Below are positions 1-5,636 of a DNA stretch of 34,990 nucleotides, piece after piece (positions within the stretch are counted from its first letter, which is position 1; each line of letters opens with the position of its first letter). Origin of the DNA: a virus; IMG/VR virus record IMGVR_UViG_3300021368_001946, positions 1 to 34,990 of that record. One strand, written 5' to 3'. A program made the translations under genes and the position numbers. The notes beneath the pieces were generated by a model that saw nothing but the letters and a program-made list of their open reading frames with translations, did no database searches and was not told the DNA's origin.

Positions 1-268
1 CGAGACGAGCACGAACACGAGCACAGCGCACCAGGTGTATTTACTCACACCCTCAGCTGATATCGATGTGACACTGCCAAGCGCGGCGACAGCTGGCTCA
101 GGTACACGCTACGACGTCAAGAACCTCGCTTCAGCGAACACTTTGACCTTAAAGGGTCAGACTGGCGATAATATTGACGGAGTGGCGCCAGCAACAGGCA
201 TCCCCATTGATACACAGTATGAGAGCTTAACTGTCATCTCAGATGGCTCTGAGTGGTTTATCATATGA
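1..268 (+). CDS. Tail fibre protein, 3' end (continues from 31401-34990)
   Basis: This is the C-terminal end of the tail fibre gene, split by the point where the circle was opened. The frame is open from base 2 and ends at TGA 266-268. Bases 10-135 repeat the last 126 bases of the window in the same frame, so the piece unique to this end is 136-268. Joined to 31401-34990 the protein is about 1240 residues. This part encodes a beta-rich, Thr/Ser/Gly-rich tip ending in SDGSEWFII, a style usual for phage fibre C-termini. The GTG at 35 is not a real start. The next gene starts inside the stop codon (ATGA). Confidence 0.85.
   Translation, partial: ETSTNTSTAHQVYLLTPSADIDVTLPSAATAGSGTRYDVKNLASANTLTLKGQTGDNIDGVAPATGIPIDTQYESLTVISDGSEWFII
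10..135. repeat. Left copy of 126-bp terminal direct repeat
   Basis: Bases 10-135 are identical to 34865-34990, an offset of 34855. The match breaks to the left: bases 1-9 read cgagacgag where the other end reads ctatacgat, three differences, each T in the right copy and G here. This shows that the ends join into a circle. It is more likely an assembly overlap than a physical terminal repeat, since it lies inside one gene. Confidence 0.9.
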
Positions 269-750
269 GTTATTTAAACGACTCTAGGCGCTTGCAAGCG
301 CACACTACGAGAGCTGATACCACATTTGCAAAGCAAGCAGTGGGCACAAGTCTTGTCGCGCTGAGTGATACTGAAATCACATACACTCCCTCAGTTTACG
401 CGAAAAAGGTTCTATTTGAGGTAGATGGAACCATCGCATGGTCACCTGATGGCGCTAGCAGTTTAATGTGTGTGCGTCTACAGTATTCTACAGATGGGGG
501 TACTAGCTGGACGACATACACAGGTACAGAGCTCTTTAACGGGAACAAGTCAGCGTCTGTAGACTATAACTGGCATGGCTATAAGTGGAGCTGTCAAGTT
601 GATGCTTGGACAGGTTCGCGGATGTTGCGCCTCGCCGCTCGAGCACATACTAGTAACGATGAGTTTACTTGGGGGCGTCAGTATAGGATCAGCGGTGGCG
701 AGGGCACAGGGTCCACACCTATCATCACCGTCACGTCTTTGACTGCTTGA
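265..750 (+). CDS. Tail-fibre-associated protein, paralogue A (161 aa)
   Basis: Function not recognised. ATG 265 is chosen over the in-frame GTG 253 because it overlaps the fibre stop (ATGA) and begins MSY like the next two genes. The product is soluble and beta-rich, with VRLQYSTDGGTSW in the middle and WTGSRMLRLAARAHTS near the end. The same positions match in the two following proteins (FKLQKSND and IRLVARSYSTS in B; FRLEYSTNGGVSY and LRVVVGSYATG in C), so the three are paralogues. Position directly after the fibre gene suggests a virion surface protein, a receptor-binding tip or a fibre assembly factor; the sequence alone does not decide which. Confidence 0.8.
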   Translation: MSYLNDSRRLQAHTTRADTTFAKQAVGTSLVALSDTEITYTPSVYAKKVLFEVDGTIAWSPDGASSLMCVRLQYSTDGGTSWTTYTGTELFNGNKSASVDYNWHGYKWSCQVDAWTGSRMLRLAARAHTSNDEFTWGRQYRISGGEGTGSTPIITVTSLTA

Positions 751-758
751 GGTTATCT

Positions 759-1262
759 ATGAGTTATTTCAACGCTAGATTCTTTCACCGCTCCTCAGTA
801 AGCGCCCCCGCTCGCCAGACAATATCCACAACATATACAGAGCTGACAGGTTCTAAGTGTGCAGTAAGGCTTCGTAACAGTTCATCAGCGGTCTACTATA
901 AATATTGCTGTTATTGGTCAACGTATGTAGATCTCAACGATACGTCCACAGAAGAAGACAGTCTCATCCATTTCAAGCTCCAAAAGAGCAATGATAATTT
1001 TGTGTCAAATATCGTGGACATTGATGGCAGCCGTCACAATGAGAGCTGTGATACGATTGAGAACAACGACTACCTGTTTAAGCCGAAAACTGCCTTCTAT
1101 ATTGTTGAGGACTTTTCAGGGTATACACATATCCGCTTAGTCGCTCGATCTTATAGCACCTCACAGCGCGCTTACTTACATCGTACTTTCAGCTGGGACG
1201 GTTCAAACACCGATGAGAAGTATTTTAACACGTCCCTGATAGTCTCGGAGTTAGAAGCATGA
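759..1262 (+). CDS. Tail-fibre-associated protein, paralogue B (167 aa)
   Basis: Second member of the MSY family. Start ATG 759 follows a good ribosome site (GAGG, then six bases) and sits just after the stop of paralogue A; the in-frame TTG at 747 is less likely. It shares with A and C the central FKLQKSND segment, the IRLVARSYSTS strand near the C-terminus and the following WDG. It is the most divergent copy and carries several cysteines (KYCCYW, ESCDT) not conserved in the others. No signal peptide or membrane segment is seen. Role inferred from position only: a fibre-tip or adhesion protein. Confidence 0.8.
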   Translation: MSYFNARFFHRSSVSAPARQTISTTYTELTGSKCAVRLRNSSSAVYYKYCCYWSTYVDLNDTSTEEDSLIHFKLQKSNDNFVSNIVDIDGSRHNESCDTIENNDYLFKPKTAFYIVEDFSGYTHIRLVARSYSTSQRAYLHRTFSWDGSNTDEKYFNTSLIVSELEA

Positions 1263-1756
1263 GCTATTCACTCTCTAGTAACTTCTTAAAACCTGTCTAT
1301 CAAGTGACCTCTCATACTACTGCTCAATCGAGTTCAGCGAGCGCGGGCGTGCTTACTACGATTGACGGCACAGCTCTCTCATATACTCCAGCAAGCGGAG
1401 CGACGAGCGTTGTCTATGAAGTCAGCTTCAGTATGCAAAAGATCAATGATCGGTATTTTCAGTCTTTCCGACTTGAGTACTCAACGAACGGAGGGGTAAG
1501 CTACACTGAGTTTAACGCTCGATATCAAAGGTCAGTAGGCCCATCAGGAGCCACAGGCCAGGCATACAGAGAGCTAAGAAACTTTAGATGGGTGTTGCCT
1601 GCTTGGTCAGGATCAAGAGACCTTCGCGTCGTCGTGGGATCTTATGCAACGGGCAGAGAGGCTGAATATCATGGGCTAGACAAGTGGGACGGGGCGAGCG
1701 CTGGCAGCCCGACGACTGTTTTAACTGATACTTGTTTGATGGTGTATTCAATATGA
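1259..1756 (+). CDS. Tail-fibre-associated protein, paralogue C (165 aa)
   Basis: Third member of the MSY family. The start overlaps the stop of paralogue B (ATGA) and has CGGAG eight bases upstream. SYTPAS near residue 43, FRLEYSTNGGVSY in the middle and WSGSRDLRVVVGSYATG toward the end match paralogue A closely, so A and C are nearer to each other than to B. It ends in LMVYSI, and the next gene's ATG overlaps its stop. A beta-sandwich fold is likely but unverified. The serial arrangement suggests tandem duplication followed by divergence, as expected for proteins under receptor selection. Confidence 0.8.
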   Translation: MSYSLSSNFLKPVYQVTSHTTAQSSSASAGVLTTIDGTALSYTPASGATSVVYEVSFSMQKINDRYFQSFRLEYSTNGGVSYTEFNARYQRSVGPSGATGQAYRELRNFRWVLPAWSGSRDLRVVVGSYATGREAEYHGLDKWDGASAGSPTTVLTDTCLMVYSI

Positions 1757-2082
1757 TTAATGTGAACTTACCTGAGATACCTAAAGAGGCGGCGGTCTAC
1801 GTCGTCGCGGCTGTGGTCGGCGCTGTGCTGATCTTTGGCGTGTGGTCTATCGGTGTAGCTTCAGGAGCTCGAGCAGCTCGTGAGGAGATGCAAGCTGAGA
1901 TCGATAAGAAGGCTGTGAGGATCAGCGAGCTTGAGGGCAAGTTGACCAAGGCAGAGGCTGACCTCATCGCTTGTAAGGCTCTTAAAGAGGGTGAGTGCAT
2001 CCTCAAGTGTGAGCCGATCTGTCGTGAGCGAGTCCAGAAGGCGCTAGATGTCAGGGGGGCTCTATGCTCGCCATCACACTGA
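1753..2082 (+). CDS. Single-pass membrane coiled-coil protein, i-spanin-like (109 aa)
   Basis: Start ATG 1753 overlaps the preceding stop. There is one transmembrane helix at about residues 14-36 (VYVVAAVVGAVLIFGVWSIG), then a charged heptad-like coiled coil of about 45 residues, then a cysteine-rich end (five Cys in the last 45 residues). An N-terminal anchor plus a periplasmic coiled coil is the layout of inner-membrane spanins such as lambda Rz, and the next gene starts inside this one as in Rz/Rz1 pairs. The spanin call is inferred from layout and from its place in the late region; sequence similarity to Rz was not evident. Confidence 0.6.
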   Translation: MINVNLPEIPKEAAVYVVAAVVGAVLIFGVWSIGVASGARAAREEMQAEIDKKAVRISELEGKLTKAEADLIACKALKEGECILKCEPICRERVQKALDVRGALCSPSH

Positions 2083-2549
2083 CCTTAGCTCTCCTGCAGC
2101 CATTGTCACCTGTGACCGTCGGCGCTGATATCGATCTTGAGCTTGATGATGCTCTGACTATCCCAATGGGTGAGTATCTGCCAGCGATCAAGGCGGAGCG
2201 CCTTGTCATGGATCACGAAATCCTCATCACGCTCGACGTTAATAGCTGGCTACGCCTAAAGGATGTCGTCTTAGGGCAAGGTGACATCTGTCAAGCGGCG
2301 GTCATTGCGACCGCTACCACTTGCCAGGAGCAATCTGAGAAGATGTTGACCAAGGCCAAGGCTGAGGCATCCAAGCGCAAGGCTGAAGACGCTAAGCTCA
2401 TCGGCTCGCTCAAACGTCAGCTTGATGAGTCTAAAGACTTGGCAGCGGTCAACGCACAGAGCCGAGATCACTATAAATGGGCGCTTGTCTCAGTTAGCGC
2501 TGTCACTGTAGTGGTCACATCGATTATGATTGTGCAGATGTATGACTGA
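2064..2549 (+). CDS. Secreted coiled-coil protein with C-terminal membrane anchor, possible spanin partner (161 aa)
   Basis: ATG 2064 lies within the end of the preceding gene and has a strong purine run (AGGGGGG) four bases upstream. The N-terminus looks like a signal peptide (MLAITLTLALLQPLSP). Two cysteines (GDICQ, TTCQE) precede a lysine/glutamate-rich coiled coil at about residues 90-130, and a hydrophobic helix at about 138-158 (ALVSVSAVTVVVTSIMIV) ends the protein. There is no lipobox cysteine, so it is not a classical Rz1 lipoprotein or u-spanin. Overlap with the i-spanin-like gene suggests a working pair that bridges the envelope at lysis; this is inference. Confidence 0.6.
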   Translation: MLAITLTLALLQPLSPVTVGADIDLELDDALTIPMGEYLPAIKAERLVMDHEILITLDVNSWLRLKDVVLGQGDICQAAVIATATTCQEQSEKMLTKAKAEASKRKAEDAKLIGSLKRQLDESKDLAAVNAQSRDHYKWALVSVSAVTVVVTSIMIVQMYD

Positions 2550-2616
2550 GCTAGAGATCATGGTAGTAGTCACCATCGCCACTCTCATCACGATATGGAG
2601 GCAGATGTGGATGTAA
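2542..2616 (+). CDS. 24-residue hydrophobic micro-protein
   Basis: A short frame, MTELEIMVVVTIATLITIWR and four more residues, starts eight bases before the end of the upstream gene and runs into the start of the next. It is almost wholly one hydrophobic helix with a charged first turn. No clear ribosome site precedes it, so translation would depend on coupling to the upstream gene. Its location among membrane proteins of the late region makes it plausible, but at this length it could be chance. Confidence 0.35.
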   Translation: MTELEIMVVVTIATLITIWRQMWM

Positions 2617-2885
2617 CAGCTATTGACGTCGGGACCATCGTTGCTCTCGTGGCCATGCTTTGGAAAATGAGCCAAGACAAGGCGGCGAGCGCTGAGGAGA
2701 TGGGGCGGCTGAAACAGCAGGTGAGGTCTCTTGAAACTAGAGCCTCTCAGAGTGACGCTAAGTTTGAGAGTGTTGATCGGAAGCTTCAACAGCTTATAGA
2801 AGCAGTGGCTAGGATCGAGGCGACCCTCGAAGCACAGCGCGACTTTGCGCCTCGAGCGCCAGCGATCTACAGACGCGACAGCTGA
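2607..2885 (+). CDS. Small membrane protein with coiled coil, lysis-associated (92 aa)
   Basis: GTG 2607 is preferred because GGAGG (2597-2601) sits five bases upstream; ATG 2595 would overlap that site and adds four residues. One hydrophobic segment (VGTIVALVAMLWKM) is followed by a coiled coil of about 50 residues (EEMGRLKQQVRSLETRA onward) and a basic tail. This layout resembles small haemolysin XhlA-like phage membrane proteins. The gene ends the plus-strand late region and its last 19 bases overlap the end of the opposing recT-like gene, so transcripts converge here. Function is inferred only from layout. Confidence 0.65.
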   Translation: MDVTAIDVGTIVALVAMLWKMSQDKAASAEEMGRLKQQVRSLETRASQSDAKFESVDRKLQQLIEAVARIEATLEAQRDFAPRAPAIYRRDS

Positions 2886-4012
2886 GCCAAGAGGCGATCA
2901 TCTCCACCGGTCGAGATGACCTCGCTCATCAGCTGCCTAGCTTGCTCGAGCTTCTCACCCTCATAGTGAGCTGAGATGCTGAGCGACTCCCAGAAGTATG
3001 GGTTAGAGAGGTTCTTGCCAACGGCGCGTGAGTCAGCATCGAGAGGTAGGGCGGGGAACTCGTCACGGATCTTCTTGACGATAGGCTTAGACGTACCCAT
3101 ATCACGCCACCACTCAGGGCTGAGTCGTGATGAGCGGATAGTGGAGCTGATCAGCCACGAGTAAAAGAAGTCACGCCTCTGCTCGGCGCTGATCCCCTCT
3201 AGATCCACCAGGAGTCTATTGGCCACATCGATAGCCTCACTCTTAGAGATGCTGTGATGGTCGAGCGCAGTAGCAAGCTCTTTCATGCTCTTGAAGTCTC
3301 TCACCGGCGTTGGTCGCTTGGGCTCATCGCTGACCTGCTGCGGAGGTGCTGAGGGCTCAGGAGCTGGCTGAGGTTGCACAGGTGCAGAGGGCTGAGGAGG
3401 TCGTGATGGCTGTGGCGCGCGTGATGGCTGAGGAGCTCGCTGAGCTTGTGGCGCTCGTGATGGCTTCTTGATCTCCTCACCGAGAGCCTGAGCGCTGATC
3501 TCGGCGCGCTCATCGTCGCTCATGTTGGTGTTATCTGCGATCTCATCAGCTGAGTAGATACCAGACACAGCATCAGGGAAGACAGCGCGTAGACCCATCG
3601 TCAGACAGCGAGCACGAAGCATCTGCATCGGCATCGTCTTCCAGTTGCGGTTATTCGTGAGGCCTTGGTTCTGAGCCATCTCAAAGGTGTAGGTGAAGCG
3701 GTGCATAACATCCATCGGCTCATCTCGGCGCGCCATCTCCATGACACAGTGCTCGTGATCCCATGAGACTGTACGGATGAAGGCCACGAGACCTGACGAG
3801 CGACAGATACCAGCCATCGCGTCAGCGTTGAGTGTCGGCTTGCCTCGGAGGCTATAGCCTTGTGTCCAGGTGCGCCCAAGGTCACCACCGAAGTGATCAC
3901 CGAAAGCCGCGAAGACTTGGATCAGGCTGAGAGCGTCACGCTGATTCCCGTTAGTCAGCAGCATAGCCATCTCTTGGAGCTCTTGAATATTTGTTGGTAC
4001 GAAGATGCTCAT
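2867..4012 (-). CDS. recT: RecT-family single-strand annealing protein (381 aa)
   Basis: Anneals complementary single strands for recombination and repair of phage DNA. ATG 4012 has AAGGA eight bases upstream; the longer frame to 4066 lacks such support. Residues 1-165 form the RecT core, with KPTLNADAMAGICRSSG at 58-74 and the family signature MLRARCLTMGLRAVFPDAV and GIYSADEI at about 130-158. A proline/serine/glutamine linker spans about 184-225, followed by a helical C-terminal region of about 155 residues that I do not recognise. That tail makes it longer than common RecT proteins (about 270-320 aa). No partner exonuclease of the RecE type was found nearby. It is the last gene of the minus-strand unit and converges on the late genes. 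Confidence 0.85.
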   Translation of the reverse strand: MSIFVPTNIQELQEMAMLLTNGNQRDALSLIQVFAAFGDHFGGDLGRTWTQGYSLRGKPTLNADAMAGICRSSGLVAFIRTVSWDHEHCVMEMARRDEPMDVMHRFTYTFEMAQNQGLTNNRNWKTMPMQMLRARCLTMGLRAVFPDAVSGIYSADEIADNTNMSDDERAEISAQALGEEIKKPSRAPQAQRAPQPSRAPQPSRPPQPSAPVQPQPAPEPSAPPQQVSDEPKRPTPVRDFKSMKELATALDHHSISKSEAIDVANRLLVDLEGISAEQRRDFFYSWLISSTIRSSRLSPEWWRDMGTSKPIVKKIRDEFPALPLDADSRAVGKNLSNPYFWESLSISAHYEGEKLEQARQLMSEVISTGGDDRLLAQLSRL

Positions 4013-4070
4013 AGTGTATATCCTTAATATCTGTTTGGTTAAGAGGCAGATGAGACGGTAGGTCATAGAT

Positions 4071-4110
4071 GGGGTCGAGAGAAGCGTTGGTCTGCTCCAC
4101 TCTCGGCCCC
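4071..4110. other. Hairpin in the leader of the recT-like gene
   Basis: GGGGTCGAGAG at 4071-4081 pairs with CTCTCGGCCCC at 4100-4110, an 11-bp stem with a single G-T wobble and an 18-base loop. On the plus strand a T-rich run (gtttatttta) follows, as in a terminator reading rightward; on the minus strand, the direction of transcription here, no T run follows. It lies between the 21-residue peptide gene and recT, so it may tune readthrough, block antisense transcription or stabilise the message. Confidence 0.5.
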
Positions 4111-4117
4111 GTTTATT

Positions 4118-4183
4118 TTAGAGGAAGATAAGAGCGCAGGTGATGACGAGCGCGGTGATGATGAAGAGGTCCTCAGCAGTCAT
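4118..4183 (-). CDS. 21-residue membrane micro-protein
   Basis: The frame reads MTAEDLFIITALVITCALIF then L and stop. Its ATG overlaps the stop of the upstream 70 aa gene as ATGA, the same junction used by many gene pairs in this genome. Apart from the acidic start it is one hydrophobic helix with a single cysteine. The coupling and clean composition favour a real gene; the size leaves doubt. Confidence 0.5.
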   Translation of the reverse strand: MTAEDLFIITALVITCALIFL

Positions 4184-4392
4184 CGTCGGAACTTCCGAGC
4201 GACGTAGGCAGAGAGACGAATAGCGCCACGAGCGACGCTGAAGCGGTTGATAGGCTCAGCGACTCGCTCAGCGATGTCAACGCCTCGGAGCGCGGCGAGC
4301 TCCACGTCTGTGATTGATGGGGTCTGAGGCTCGACGGTGAGCTTGACAGGCTCAAGGCCATAGCAAGTAGGCTGTGGGTCGGTGATGCACAT
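4180..4392 (-). CDS. Unknown protein downstream of the regulator (70 aa)
   Basis: Not recognised. The start overlaps the stop of the regulator gene (TAATG) and its own stop overlaps the next small gene, so it sits in the same minus-strand operon. The protein is soluble: a Pro/Thr-rich N-terminal third with one cysteine pair (MCITDPQPTC), then a helical, arginine-rich C-terminus ending VARKFRR. A competing 62-residue frame at 4173-4361 on the same strand is serine-rich and lacks coupling, so it was set aside. The operon position suggests an accessory to regulation or recombination. Confidence 0.6.
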   Translation of the reverse strand: MCITDPQPTCYGLEPVKLTVEPQTPSITDVELAALRGVDIAERVAEPINRFSVARGAIRLSAYVARKFRR

Positions 4393-4826
4393 TAGTCGGT
4401 CTCCTTGATGCGAACGACTCGACCGTCATAGAGCTCGATGGTCTTGTCTAGGTCAGCGGTGAGGTAAAGCTCTCTGAGCTGTTCTTCGACCTCAGGCTCT
4501 TTCTTATAGCGCTTGAGTAGCTTCTTGGCTGTCACCTCTAGATCTTGACCCCATAGTGAGTCAGTGATGATGAAGACAGCCGAGCGCGGAAGGTCGTTGT
4601 AGTTGTCAGATAGGTCAGGTCTGAAGTCTGTTGTCTCAAAGGGTGCAGGCAGATCGAGCGCAGCACATAGCTCATTAGCAGTGTCAGCGATGCGACCTGC
4701 CAGCTCAATAGATGGATTCGTTGAGCCATTAATGACCTGGGAGAGATAGCTGTAATTGATGCCGAGCGCAGCAGACAGCTGACGGTTCTTGATTGCTCTG
4801 AGAAGAGCTTCTTTCTGTTCTGTCAT
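4392..4826 (-). CDS. Cro/CI-type helix-turn-helix regulator (144 aa)
   Basis: Probable DNA-binding repressor acting on the divergent control region. ATG 4826 has GAGG six bases upstream; the frame extends to 4856 without a ribosome site. Residues 1-45 form a compact helix-turn-helix: LSAALGINYSYLSQVINGS matches the recognition region of the Cro/CI and YdaS-like families. The remaining 100 residues are acidic and helical and lack the Ala-Gly cleavage site and Ser/Lys pair expected of LexA/CI-type self-cleaving repressors. It is therefore either an uncleaved repressor or a Cro-like protein. First gene of the minus-strand unit, facing the replication genes. Confidence 0.75.
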   Translation of the reverse strand: MTEQKEALLRAIKNRQLSAALGINYSYLSQVINGSTNPSIELAGRIADTANELCAALDLPAPFETTDFRPDLSDNYNDLPRSAVFIITDSLWGQDLEVTAKKLLKRYKKEPEVEEQLRELYLTADLDKTIELYDGRVVRIKETD

Positions 4827-4851
4827 GTTATCCTCACACTGTGTTAGGCTG

Positions 4852-4891
4852 AACATGTTTTATGTTTGACATATCCTAAAACATGTGTCAA
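4852..4891. promoter_or_regulatory. Divergent operator/promoter region
   Basis: Between the regulator and the initiator gene, AACATGTTTTA (4852-4862) is mirrored by TAAAACATGT (4877-4886), and each half contains the palindrome ACATGT. TTGACA at 4866-4871 and its reverse complement TGTCAA at 4886-4891 give -35-like boxes on both strands within the same site. No convincing -10 box at standard spacing was found on either strand. The arrangement fits a repressor binding its own divergent promoters. Confidence 0.55.
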
Positions 4892-4931
4892 GTAGTTATT
4901 GTAAACTTTATTTAGCTTCGAAGGAGGAAGC

Positions 4932-5636
4932 ATGAAACAGCATGAGGCTTTATGCCTAGCGATCAACTGCCCTGTAGGAGATGCGGCCAAGTTTGTGCTC
5001 GTGGCTCTCGTGGCTAAGCTCGACTGGGAGACATGGGCTAAGCCTATGAGCGTCTCCTATATAGAGAAGGCTCTGAGGACTAAGAGCAGGTCAACCATCT
5101 CAAGAGGCTTGGCCGAGCTCCAGACCAAGGGCATCATCGAGCGCCATGATATTGAGGGTCGAGCAGACGGCGTGAGGCTGATCAAGCTCAACACTTCAGC
5201 GCTCACTGCCCTATGTCAGACTGACATACCCCCTATGTCAAAGAGACATACCCCCTCTGTCACTGTGACACACCCCCCTATGTCAGAGAGACATACCCCC
5301 TCTGTCAGTGTGACATACCCCCTATGTCAACCTGACATACCCCCTATGTCAGAGAGACATACCCCCTATGTCACTGTGACAGACAATATAATCAGTAATA
5401 ATCAGATATCTAATCTGAATGATAATCAGTCTTCTAATCAGTCTGAGCAGACCAAGAGCTTAAACAGCGCGCGAGAGACTTGGGGAAGTAGAGAAGCAAT
5501 GAAAGATAACTCTTCTTATTGGGGAACCTCATCAGGTCGAGGACTCACACCGGCTACTCAGCCTAGAAGACAGAAGACACACCAAGAGAAGATGGCAGAG
5601 GCCAGAGAGCTGATGAAGAGGACTTACGCGAAATGA
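4932..5636 (+). CDS. Replication initiator protein containing the origin (234 aa)
   Basis: Likely the lambda O counterpart: it binds the iterons in its own gene and brings in the loader encoded next. ATG 4932 has AGGAGG five bases upstream, the clearest ribosome site here. Residues 1-90 look like a winged helix (SVSYIEKALRTKSRSTISRG, then LAELQTKGIIERHD). Residues about 94-150 are the low-complexity translation of the iterons, with repeats such as IPPMSKRHTPS and HPPMSERHTPS. An Asn/Ser-rich stretch (from DNIISNNQIS) corresponds to the AT-rich DNA. The C-terminus is basic and helical. The gene ends at an ATGA junction with the loader gene. Initiator function is inferred from layout; no named family was recognised. 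Confidence 0.8.
   Translation: MKQHEALCLAINCPVGDAAKFVLVALVAKLDWETWAKPMSVSYIEKALRTKSRSTISRGLAELQTKGIIERHDIEGRADGVRLIKLNTSALTALCQTDIPPMSKRHTPSVTVTHPPMSERHTPSVSVTYPLCQPDIPPMSERHTPYVTVTDNIISNNQISNLNDNQSSNQSEQTKSLNSARETWGSREAMKDNSSYWGTSSGRGLTPATQPRRQKTHQEKMAEARELMKRTYAK
5212..5383 (+). repeat. Origin of replication: eight 22-bp palindromic iterons
   Basis: Eight units start at 5212, 5234, 5256, 5279, 5301, 5323, 5345 and 5367. Each is a 17-bp near-palindrome of the form TATGTCA-nnn-TGACATA, and successive units are joined by a run of five or six C. The pitch is 22 bp, about two helical turns, with a single 23-bp step between units 3 and 4. The last unit lacks the C-tract and leads into AT-rich DNA. 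Repeats of this kind inside an initiator gene are the hallmark of lambdoid origins. Confidence 0.85.
5384..5441 (+). other. AT-rich candidate unwinding element with TAATCAG repeats
   Basis: Immediately after the iterons lies a strongly AT-rich stretch with four exact copies of TAATCAG (5389, 5399, 5423, 5435) and one TAATCTG (5411). An AT-rich block beside the iterons is where lambda-type origins melt. The short repeats may be strand-specific initiator or loader contacts, which is inference. Confidence 0.7.

Noticed and set aside
265-1756. Diversity-generating retroelement explaining the three fibre-tip paralogues
   Set aside because: No reverse transcriptase gene and no template/variable repeat pair with adenine-targeted changes was seen.
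2064-2549. Outer-membrane lipoprotein (Rz1-type) call
   Set aside because: There is no lipobox cysteine after the signal-like segment, and a C-terminal membrane helix is present.
4173-4361. 62-residue serine/leucine-rich minus-strand frame
   Set aside because: It shadows the 70 aa gene at 4180-4392, which has TAATG coupling to the regulator and coupling to the next small gene.
5212-5383. CRISPR-like array
   Set aside because: The units are palindromic, 22 bp apart with a three-base variable centre and C-run joins, and lie in a coding frame; there are no spacers of 25-40 bases or cas genes.
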